From Aggregatilineales bacterium (GTDB lineage Bacteria; Chloroflexota; Anaerolineae; Aggregatilineales; Ch27): DNA of 64,000 nucleotides. Below the pieces are notes generated by a model. That model saw only the letters and a program-made list of their open reading frames with translations. It made no database searches and was not told the DNA's origin. The stretch is taken from contig JARKNX010000030.1 of NCBI GenBank assembly GCA_029976025.1, positions 1 through 64,000 of the forward strand, in the 5' to 3' direction. How positions within the stretch are numbered: the stretch's first letter is position 1; each line of letters begins with the position of its first letter. Positions 34,207 through 40,467 of the stretch are shown here, piece by piece. Both the position numbers and the translations under genes were made by a program.

Positions 34207-35037
34207 TCACCGCCGGTAAAGAGCGGCGCGTTCCTGCAGGTCGGTTACGCAGCGCTCCGGCACGTCCACTGATCCGATCCGGTCGTCGTCTTCATGGGCG
34301 CGGTGGAAGTCGCTGCCGCCGGTCATGATCAGGCCGTAGGAGCGGGCGACTGCCTGCGTCGCTTTGATATCCTGGCCGGGGTAGTAAACCTCCAGGCCGT
34401 CAAGCCCCTGTTCCACCCATTCTCCAATGCGCGCTTCGTAGTCTTCCACGCGGCAGGGGTGAGCCAGCACGGCAACGCCGCCCGCCGCATGGAGCAGGGC
34501 GATTGCTTCAGCCATCGTGAACTGACGGTGGGGGATATAGGCCGGGCCGTCGTCGCCGATATAGCGCTCAAAGGCTTCCCGCCGGGTGAGGACATGGCCG
34601 GCTTCGACCAGGGCGCGGGCGATATGCGGACGCCCCACCGAGCCGCCGGCGGCCAGCTCGCGCACGCGCTCCAGCGAGACAGGCGCGCCCAGCGCAGCCA
34701 GCCGGTCCACCATGGCCGCGGCGCGGGCCTGGCGGCCGTCGCGCAGGGCGGTCAGGCGCGCCCGGAGATGCGAGTCTTCCGGGTCAAAGAGATAACCCAG
34801 CAAATCGACCAGTCGGCCGTCCGATTGAAGGGTGGATAGCTCGATTCCGTTGAGCACGGTCAATGGGGTATTCTGGGCGGCGGCGCGGGCTTCGGGGATG
34901 CCGCCGATGGTGTCATGATCGGTCAGCGCGATCACGTCCAGGCGGCGGCGCAGGGCGAAATAGACAACCTCCGACGGGGGTAACCCCCCATCAGAGGCTG
35001 TGCTGTGCAGATGCAGATCGACGCGCAGAGGTGTCAT
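34207..35037 (-). CDS. PHP-domain phosphoesterase (RNase AM/YciV-like)
   Basis: A 276-residue trimetal PHP phosphatase or nuclease. The four metal motifs are DLHLHSTASDG, ALTDHDTIGG, the middle VLAHPC and the C-terminal TGGSDFHR, all complete. The insert GRPHIARALVEAGH is typical of the 5'-3' RNase AM/3',5'-nucleotide phosphatase group. It works in RNA or nucleotide turnover. It is upstream of the cytochrome b-Mo gene by 83 bp and downstream of spoVS on the same strand, but has no clear shared promoter. Confidence 0.92.
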   Translation of the reverse strand: MTPLRVDLHLHSTASDGGLPPSEVVYFALRRRLDVIALTDHDTIGGIPEARAAAQNTPLTVLNGIELSTLQSDGRLVDLLGYLFDPEDSHLRARLTALRDGRQARAAAMVDRLAALGAPVSLERVRELAAGGSVGRPHIARALVEAGHVLTRREAFERYIGDDGPAYIPHRQFTMAEAIALLHAAGGVAVLAHPCRVEDYEARIGEWVEQGLDGLEVYYPGQDIKATQAVARSYGLIMTGGSDFHRAHEDDDRIGSVDVPERCVTDLQERAALYRR

Positions 35038-35094
35038 GAAGCGGCCAGGGATGTCGGCAGCAGCGAAAGGCCAGGGCGCCGGGAGCCGATGCTC

Positions 35095-35409
35095 CTAGCG
35101 CGGCTCGACCACGACGCGGATGGCGGTTCTCTCCTGCCCGTCAATCACAGTTTCTGTGAAATACGGGATGAAGATAACGTCGATATTGTCCTCGGCCAGA
35201 TAGCCGCGGGCGATGGCCATAGCTTTCATGGCCTGGTTGACTGCGCCAGCCCCGATGGCCTGGACTTCGGCGCGGTTGTGTTCGCGGATCACCCCCGCAA
35301 TAGCCCCGGCAACGGCTGTGGAACGCGAACGGGCGGAGACTTTAATGATGTCGACCTGTGGATGATCCACCTGAGGGGCGGCGAAATCGGAAGCAGCGGA
35401 GGTTTGCAT
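35095..35409 (-). CDS. spoVS: SpoVS-family protein
   Basis: A 104-residue protein whose residues 18-104 match SpoVS (stage V sporulation protein S): VDIIKVSARSRSTAVAGAIAG, EVQAIGAGAVNQAMKAMAIARGYL and IDVIFIPYF. The Alba-like fold binds nucleic acid in the family. AAGGAATCC is before the ATG. The nearness to dnaA and the lack of other sporulation genes suggest the broader role in cell development or chromosome state rather than in spores. The N-terminal 17 residues are extra. Confidence 0.95.
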   Translation of the reverse strand: MQTSAASDFAAPQVDHPQVDIIKVSARSRSTAVAGAIAGVIREHNRAEVQAIGAGAVNQAMKAMAIARGYLAEDNIDVIFIPYFTETVIDGQERTAIRVVVEPR

Positions 35410-35884
35410 GATGGGATTCCTTGTAGAAAAGTACTCCTGGCGGCAGAGTATAGATCCTTCGATATTATCATTGTACTGAAATTCACATTCTGCACAACCG
35501 GTTTGTCCAAAAACGGGCGGCTGCCCCGGCAATGACGTTCTATAACGCCTGTTCCGGCGCGCGGGTAATCAGGCGCGATTCATCAAAACGGAGCGGGGAA
35601 TAAGAGGTCTGTCTGCGCCGATCGGGTAGACGATTCTGCCGGCTCTTTCCGGACTCGCGTATTAAAGGTGAGCTAACAGCGGCGAATAGCCGCCGCCGCA
35701 GGGGTCGGCGGTATCCTGCGCCTGACGTTCAGCGCTTCTGGCCGGGACACCCACCGGTGCGGTTCCGGAGGGATGCCCGCCCCCGCCAGTGCCCCTTAGC
35801 ATAAGGGAGACTTCGTCGCCGGTCAGGAGGGCTGACAGAAAGTGTTTCCGGTGTTGGGCACAGTTGTTTTAGCGCGAGCTTAAA
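35410..35884. other. gene-free stretch upstream of the dnaA promoter
   Basis: Between spoVS and the dnaA promoter lie about 475 bp without a convincing gene. I looked for DnaA boxes (TTATNCACA) and found none, so there is no evidence for the replication origin here. There are several GC-rich hairpin-forming runs near 35690-35770 but no match to a riboswitch or tRNA that I can recognise. Confidence 0.5.
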
Positions 35885-35903
35885 ACCTTAAAACTTTTAA
35901 GGT
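35885..35903. promoter_or_regulatory. perfect AT-rich palindrome upstream of dnaA
   Basis: ACCTTAAAACTTTTAAGGT is a perfect 19-bp palindrome (9-bp arms, one central base), preceded by a direct copy of CTTAAAAC. It ends 18 bp before the -35 element of the dnaA promoter, a position that suits a regulator site or UP-like element. Confidence 0.6.
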
Positions 35904-35921
35904 ATTTGCGGCGTCCGCTTG

Positions 35922-35950
35922 TTGAGCCGCCGCGCACTCTCTGTTACAAT
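35922..35950 (+). promoter_or_regulatory. promoter of dnaA
   Basis: TTGAGC (35922-35927) and TACAAT (35945-35950) are 17 bp apart. The transcript would begin near 35957, giving a leader of about 186 nt. Confidence 0.8.
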
Positions 35951-35956
35951 CAGAGT

Positions 35957-36142
35957 GTGGGTTGAGGTAACCGGGGGTCACTTCCCACCCGCGCTCCGGG
36001 TGGTTCTTTCCGGCAGCGCTCCGCTGCGTACAAGCGTATACGTGCAGCACAACCACAGATCGAGGCACCCCGTTGTCCGCCGGTTGAAGCGCGCATAACT
36101 GCTGGCTGACGCGATGCGCTCGATTTTTGTCCAGAGGGGCCT
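35957..36142 (+). promoter_or_regulatory. structured 5' leader of dnaA with competing hairpins
   Basis: The segment CCCAC at 35984-35988 can pair with GTGGG at 35957-35961, or within CCACCCG/CGGGTGG (35985-35991 with 35997-36003). The second hairpin is followed by the T-rich TTCTTTCC, like a weak terminator. A third hairpin GCAGCG/CGCTGC is at 36013-36027. This is the layout of an attenuator, but no ligand class is recognised. Confidence 0.45.
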
Positions 36143-37507
36143 ATGAGCGACATCAACCAGACAATGACAGCTCAGGATGCCTGGCAAGCGACGCTCGGTC
36201 AGCTTGAACTCCAGTTGAACCGCCCTACCTTTGAGACATGGGTGAAGGGGGCGGAGCTGCTGGCCTATGAGGATGGCTCCTTCATCGTCAGCGTGCGCAA
36301 CGCCTACACCAAATCGTGGCTGGAAAAGCGTCTGTACGGCTCCATCCGCCGGACGCTTTCCGATCTGTTTGGCCGGATTGTGGAAGTCCGCTTCGTGGTC
36401 TATGACCCCCTCGACGACGTGCGCGATCTGGGGCCGTTGTGGGATGAAGTCGGGACCCCGCTGGCTGAGAGCGACGACCGGCCTCACGAGAGCAACCTGA
36501 ATCCGCGCTACACTTTTGATCGCTTCGTTGTCGGGGGGAGCAACCAGCTCGCCCACGCCGCCGCCATGGCTATCGCCGATCATCCCGGCGGCGCCTATAA
36601 CCCCCTTTTCATCTATGGCGATGTCGGGCTGGGCAAGACGCACCTGCTGCACGCGATCGGCAACGCCTGCCACGAACGCGGGATGCGCGTCCTGTATATC
36701 TCGTCTGAGCAGTTCACCAACGACCTGATTGACGCCATCCGCAGCCAGGATACGGCCGCCTTTCGCACCCACTACCGCACGATGGATGTCCTGCTGGTGG
36801 ACGATATCCAGTTCATCGCGGGCAAGGACAGCACGCAGGAAGAATTCTTCCATACCTTCAATGCCCTGCACAGCGCCAACAGTCAGATCGTGCTGGCCAG
36901 CGATCGCCGGCCCCGCGCCATGGCGACTCTGGAAGAGCGGCTGCGCTCCCGGTTCGAGTGGGGCCTGATCGCCGATATCCAGCCGCCCGATCTGGAGATG
37001 CGCATGGCTATTCTCTCCGAGAAGGCGGAAGCTCAGGATATTGTGCTGTCGGAAGACCTGGCCGGCCTGATCGCCAACCAGATCCGCGGCAACATCCGCG
37101 AGCTGGAAGGTGTGCTGACCCAGGTGCTGGCTCAGGCCCGCCTGACTTACCAGCCGCTGTCAGCCGATCTGGTCCGCCGGGTGCTGCGGGAGTTCCGCGC
37201 GCCGCGCCGGACGCACACCGTGGAGACGGTGCTGGAAGTCACCGCCGCCTTCCACAACCTGACCGTGGACGACCTGATCGGCCCTCGCCGCACGAAAGAA
37301 ATTGCTATTGCGCGCCAGGAAGCCATGTATCTGGCGCGCGAAGCGACCGAAGCCTCCCTGCCGCAGATCGGGGCGGCGATGGGCGGGCGCGATCACACGA
37401 CGGTCATGCACGGCTGCAACAAGATTGGCGAGCTGCTGGAGCTGGATGAGGAAGTGCGGCAGGAGATGAAGCAGCTCCGCCTGCGGTTGTTCGGTGATGA
37501 TGTGTAG
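36143..37507 (+). CDS. dnaA: chromosomal replication initiator DnaA
   Basis: A 454-residue AAA+ protein. Domain I (residues 8-90) is the helicase-loading KH-like domain, followed by a short linker. Domain III begins near residue 120 with Walker A GDVGLGKTHLL and Walker B LLVDDIQFIAGK, and carries the initiator-specific helix and arginine finger ERLRSRF. Domain IV (from about 355) ends in GGRDHTTVMHGCNKI, the DnaA-box-binding helix. It opens the origin and regulates transcription. dnaN, recF and gyr genes are not downstream; a terminator is. An ATG start with GAGGGGCCT before it is supported. Confidence 0.97.
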   Translation: MSDINQTMTAQDAWQATLGQLELQLNRPTFETWVKGAELLAYEDGSFIVSVRNAYTKSWLEKRLYGSIRRTLSDLFGRIVEVRFVVYDPLDDVRDLGPLWDEVGTPLAESDDRPHESNLNPRYTFDRFVVGGSNQLAHAAAMAIADHPGGAYNPLFIYGDVGLGKTHLLHAIGNACHERGMRVLYISSEQFTNDLIDAIRSQDTAAFRTHYRTMDVLLVDDIQFIAGKDSTQEEFFHTFNALHSANSQIVLASDRRPRAMATLEERLRSRFEWGLIADIQPPDLEMRMAILSEKAEAQDIVLSEDLAGLIANQIRGNIRELEGVLTQVLAQARLTYQPLSADLVRRVLREFRAPRRTHTVETVLEVTAAFHNLTVDDLIGPRRTKEIAIARQEAMYLAREATEASLPQIGAAMGGRDHTTVMHGCNKIGELLELDEEVRQEMKQLRLRLFGDDV

Positions 37508-37524
37508 TTTTTTTGATTGATTTG

Positions 37525-37552
37525 AGAGGCGCCCGCAAGGCCGCCTCTTTTT
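37525..37552 (+). terminator. Rho-independent terminator after dnaA
   Basis: AGAGGCG and CGCCTCT form a 7-bp stem with a 10-nt loop, followed by TTTTT. Confidence 0.85.
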
Positions 37553-37591
37553 GATTCGATGTCCGCGGCGCCTGCCGCTAATCTGGCGGCG

Positions 37592-37621
37592 GGGCTACGC
37601 ATAGTGGAGGAAGCGTAGCCC
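37592..37621. other. perfect hairpin of unknown role
   Basis: GGGCTACGC and GCGTAGCCC form a perfect 9-bp stem around a 12-nt loop that contains GGAGGA. It lies between the dnaA terminator and the convergent phosphoesterase gene, and has no T-run. Confidence 0.4.
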
Positions 37622-37648
37622 GTGTGTCGGTCCCGCGCGGCGGGGGCT

Positions 37649-37690
37649 AAAAAGGATGGCCGGGCAGACTCATCTCCGGGCCTGCCCGGC
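37649..37690 (-). terminator. probable terminator of the phosphoesterase gene
   Basis: On the minus strand GCCGGGCA/TGCCCGGC pair with a 16-nt loop, and TTTTT follows 5 nt later. Confidence 0.55.
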
Positions 37691-37699
37691 GGGCGTTCT

Positions 37700-38467
37700 C
37701 TATTCCTGCGGGGGGGCGGCCAGGCGCAGCCGTTCGATGGTGAACGCGCCCGCCGGATGGTCGCTCTCCTGCAGGGCGGCAATCGCAGCTTCGACAGCGT
37801 AAGGCACGCGGCGGATATCTACCTGCGCCGCGCCGTTTTCAATGGTGATCAGGGCGTACGAAGCGCGCTGATCGCCGTCAAAAGGCAGCCCGACGCTCCC
37901 CGGGTTGACGAAGCGCCAGTCGCCCAGATCGCGATCCATCGGCCTGTGCGTATGCCCGCCGACGGCCAGCCGCCCTTCCCGGATCATGAGGGCATCCAGG
38001 ATGACATCTTCGGGCGTGTAGGGCAGCAGAACCATCTCGTCATCGCCCGGCCCGGCGTGGAAGCCGACGATCGGGCCGTACCCCTCAACGGTCAGGCTGA
38101 GATCGGTCCCCAACTTGAGCAGGTATTCGGCGTCGGCGCCGCTCAACTGGCGGGCGGTCCAGGCGAAGCTGGCGTCGCGCTGCATCATGCGGGCGACATA
38201 ACTTTCCCACTGGTCGGGGGTGGGCTTATCCTGATGTGGGCGCGCCCAGGTGGTGACATAGCGGTCGGTATTGCCCTGGATCACGCTGGTGGTCTCGGCG
38301 GGCAGGGCGCGGATGGCATCCAGACAGGCGACCGGGGCCGGGCCAAAAGCGACCAGATCGCCCAGCACCCAGATGCGGTCGGCGCCGCCGGCGGCCTGAA
38401 GATCGGCCAGGACAGCTTGCAGTGCGTGCAGATTGCCATGAATGTCAGAAAGCAATGCCAGGCGCAT
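37700..38467 (-). CDS. calcineurin-like metallophosphoesterase (YfcE/MJ0936-type)
   Basis: A 255-residue metal-dependent phosphodiesterase or phosphatase. The motifs are LLSDIHGNLHAL (D-X-H), VLGDLVAFGP (GD-XX-G), VIQGNTDRY (GNXD), and GHTHRPM with VNPGSVGLPFD near the end, all complete. The GNTDRY variant and VNPGSVGLP are usual for the diadenosine-type group. The start is ATG 38467, with GGAGGAG 7 bp upstream; an earlier in-frame start at 38500 is not preferred. It is divergent from the eight-gene operon. Substrate unknown. Confidence 0.92.
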   Translation of the reverse strand: MRLALLSDIHGNLHALQAVLADLQAAGGADRIWVLGDLVAFGPAPVACLDAIRALPAETTSVIQGNTDRYVTTWARPHQDKPTPDQWESYVARMMQRDASFAWTARQLSGADAEYLLKLGTDLSLTVEGYGPIVGFHAGPGDDEMVLLPYTPEDVILDALMIREGRLAVGGHTHRPMDRDLGDWRFVNPGSVGLPFDGDQRASYALITIENGAAQVDIRRVPYAVEAAIAALQESDHPAGAFTIERLRLAAPPQE

Positions 38468-38553
38468 GGATGTGCTCCTCCAGAACAATACACCGGTCAT
38501 AATCGGGTTTACGCCGCCTCCCCGGGGGCAGCCAGGGGCGGCTCGCCGGGGCG

Positions 38554-38583
38554 ATTATAACCAACGATATCCTAACTTGTCGT
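38554..38583 (-). promoter_or_regulatory. promoter of the metallophosphoesterase gene
   Basis: On the minus strand a perfect TATAAT (38559-38554) lies 18 bp from ACGACA (38583-38578). It is back to back with the promoter of the eight-gene operon, only 4 bp away. Confidence 0.6.
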
Positions 38584-38587
38584 GCTT

Positions 38588-38614
38588 TTGTCAGTTTTGG
38601 CCCTGTGCTATACT
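38588..38614 (+). promoter_or_regulatory. promoter of the eight-gene envelope operon
   Basis: TATACT (38609-38614) is preceded by TGC, an extended -10. TTGTCA lies 15 bp upstream (38588-38593), slightly close. The leader would be about 50 nt. Confidence 0.6.
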
Positions 38615-38670
38615 GAGCACGGGATAGGTAAAAGCCCGCTTTCGCGCTGCTGCTATCAGAATGGCGCGTC

Positions 38671-38988
38671 ATGAATGATGATCTGGATCGTGCCAGTCTG
38701 GAATCGCGTTTCGCCCGCTGGGGGGCACGGCTGCGCGCACACGGGCTGGAGGGGTTGGCGCTGGCCCTGCTGGAAGCGGCGGAGCCGCTCAGCCCGCTGG
38801 GGGCGCAGGCGCTTTATGTGGCGCAGCCGGCGCTGGGATTGTTCGTTTCATCCGAATCGGTAGGGCGCTGGGCGCGCTGGCTGGAGGAACCGGCCAATCT
38901 GGCCTGGATGCGCGAGCAGATCGCCGTTTCTGCTGATGACAGGATACGCCTCAACGAGGAAGGGCCGTCTGATGGATCCGGTCACTAG
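38671..38988 (+). CDS. small soluble protein of unknown function, first gene of the eight-gene operon
   Basis: A 105-residue mostly helical protein without membrane segments. It is rich in Ala, Leu and Arg, with a central LGAQALYVAQPALGLFV stretch and a RWARWLEEPANLAWMREQ helix. I do not recognise a family. It overlaps the next gene by 17 bp, a strong sign of co-translation, and lies after a promoter 57 bp upstream. The ATG has no good ribosome site, so an alternative start is possible. The context suggests an assembly or regulatory subunit of the membrane proteins below. Confidence 0.75.
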   Translation: MNDDLDRASLESRFARWGARLRAHGLEGLALALLEAAEPLSPLGAQALYVAQPALGLFVSSESVGRWARWLEEPANLAWMREQIAVSADDRIRLNEEGPSDGSGH

Positions 38989-39838
38989 CGTGTTTACCCT
39001 GTTGATCCTGTTGCTGACCTTCGTCCTGGTCACGCTCGGCTCGCAGGCCATGCGCCGCCAGCAGCGTATCCGGCTGTCGCTGCGCCCGATCGGGGCCTAC
39101 CAGGAAATGCCGACTATCATCGGCGAAGCGGTGGAGAGCGAGCGCCCGATTCACGTCTCGTTCGGCGGCAGCGGTCTGGGGGCAGAGGCGACGGTGTCCG
39201 CCCTGGCCGTGGCCGATCTGCTCTACCCCCTGGCCGAACGGGCCGCGATTGCCAGCCAGACGCCGATCATCTCCCTGAGCGACCCGACCGCGCTGGGACT
39301 GGCCCAGGGCACTCTTATTCGCGCCTACCGCCGTCGTGACAACATGGATGCCTACACCAGCACGGCGGCGCGCTGGTACCCCAACGGCGGGCGTTCGCTG
39401 GCGCTGGCGGCCGGGGTGGCCGGGGCGCTGGCCGATGAAGACGCCAACTTGAGCGTGGTCGCCGGGCGCTTCGGGCCGGAGATCGCCTTCATCGGGGAGC
39501 AGGCAACCCGCTACGACCAGACTTTTTACGGGCACAGCGATCAGCTCGATGGGCAGGCCGTCGCCTGGGTGATGTCGCGCCAGCCGCTGATTGGCGAGGA
39601 GCTGTACGTGGCCGGGGCGTACCTGCCCGCCCAGCCGTCCGCCACGCATCTCAGCCAGCTTCTGGCGATGGAAGGGCTGCGGGTAGTTGTGCTGGTCGCG
39701 CTGGTCCTGATCACGATTGTCGCTTTTGCCGCCGAATGGATCGGCCTCTTCCTGCTGGTGGTGGGCATCGCAGCCGGGGTGCTGGCAGTGATATTCATAC
39801 TGAACTATTTGCGCCAGCACAGGGGGAGGGCAACATGA
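38972..39838 (+). CDS. DUF6754-like membrane protein
   Basis: A 288-residue protein with one N-terminal transmembrane helix (about 5-22), an alpha/beta domain (about 35-220), and two C-terminal helices (about 230-282). The domain has RPIHVSFGGSGLGAEATVSALAVADLL and TPIISLSDPTALGLAQGTLIRAY, which resembles DUF6754 as I know it from Anaerolineae; that name is from memory and needs a profile search. The start is ATG 38972 (GGAAGGGCC before it), inside the end of the previous gene. It shares a two-part Rossmann-like pattern with the outer domain of the 1117-aa protein two genes on. Function unknown. Confidence 0.78.
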   Translation: MDPVTSVFTLLILLLTFVLVTLGSQAMRRQQRIRLSLRPIGAYQEMPTIIGEAVESERPIHVSFGGSGLGAEATVSALAVADLLYPLAERAAIASQTPIISLSDPTALGLAQGTLIRAYRRRDNMDAYTSTAARWYPNGGRSLALAAGVAGALADEDANLSVVAGRFGPEIAFIGEQATRYDQTFYGHSDQLDGQAVAWVMSRQPLIGEELYVAGAYLPAQPSATHLSQLLAMEGLRVVVLVALVLITIVAFAAEWIGLFLLVVGIAAGVLAVIFILNYLRQHRGRAT

Positions 39839-40464
39839 AGCGCATCTCCGGCATTCTGGCTTCGGCGCTGGTGATCGGGCTGGGGCTGATCACGCTGTGG
39901 GGCCTGTTCCCCGGCTCTCCGGTTGCCTTCATCGCCACGGTGCTGGTTCAGCTTGTCGTGGTGGTCAGCGCGGCTGCCGTGCTGATCGGCGTGATCAATC
40001 TGCTGTGGGTTCATTTGCGGCGGGTGCTCCGCGGCGATCCAGGCTGGCCGTACAGCCTGGCCCTGTTCTTCGCCGCCCTGGCCGTCATCGTCATCGTCAC
40101 GCTGGAGCGGCTCAACCTGATCGGCGGCGAGGTCTCCCTCAGCACATTTCTGTTCAACGCCGTCCAGGTCTCGGTAGAAAGCGCCCTGGCATCGCTGATT
40201 GTCTTCTTCCTCGTGTATGCTGCGGCTCGCCTGTTCCGCCACCGGGTGACCTGGAGCAGTTTGCTGTTCGTGGTGACCCTGCTGATCATCCTGATCGGGT
40301 GGCTGCATATCCCGGCGCTGGACTTCTTCAGCGGAGTCAGCGAATGGATACGCACCATCCCCGCTTCGGCAGGCGCGCGCGGCCTGTTGATCGGCATTGC
40401 GCTGGGCGTGGCGACGGCGGGCGTGCGCGTGCTGCTGGGGCAGGACCCCAGCTACCGGGAGTAG
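39835..40464 (+). CDS. polytopic membrane protein of unknown function
   Basis: A 209-residue protein with about six hydrophobic helices, beginning ISGILASALVIGLGL and ending GLLIGIALGVATAGVRVLLG. The loops are short, with one charged cytoplasmic segment HLRRVLRGDPGWPYS. The ATG overlaps the previous stop by 4 bp (ATGA) and GGGGGAGGG is before it, so translation is coupled. No transporter signature is visible. It is likely a membrane anchor of the operon's complex. Confidence 0.8.
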   Translation: MKRISGILASALVIGLGLITLWGLFPGSPVAFIATVLVQLVVVVSAAAVLIGVINLLWVHLRRVLRGDPGWPYSLALFFAALAVIVIVTLERLNLIGGEVSLSTFLFNAVQVSVESALASLIVFFLVYAAARLFRHRVTWSSLLFVVTLLIILIGWLHIPALDFFSGVSEWIRTIPASAGARGLLIGIALGVATAGVRVLLGQDPSYRE

Positions 40465-40467
40465 TCT

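Noticed and set aside
35536-35880. tRNA, riboswitch or other known RNA in the spacer before dnaA
   Set aside because: No T-loop, anticodon arm or cobalamin/SAM/TPP core words were found.
35410-36142. Replication origin next to dnaA
   Set aside because: No cluster of TTATNCACA-type DnaA boxes was seen on either strand; only an AT-rich palindrome is present.
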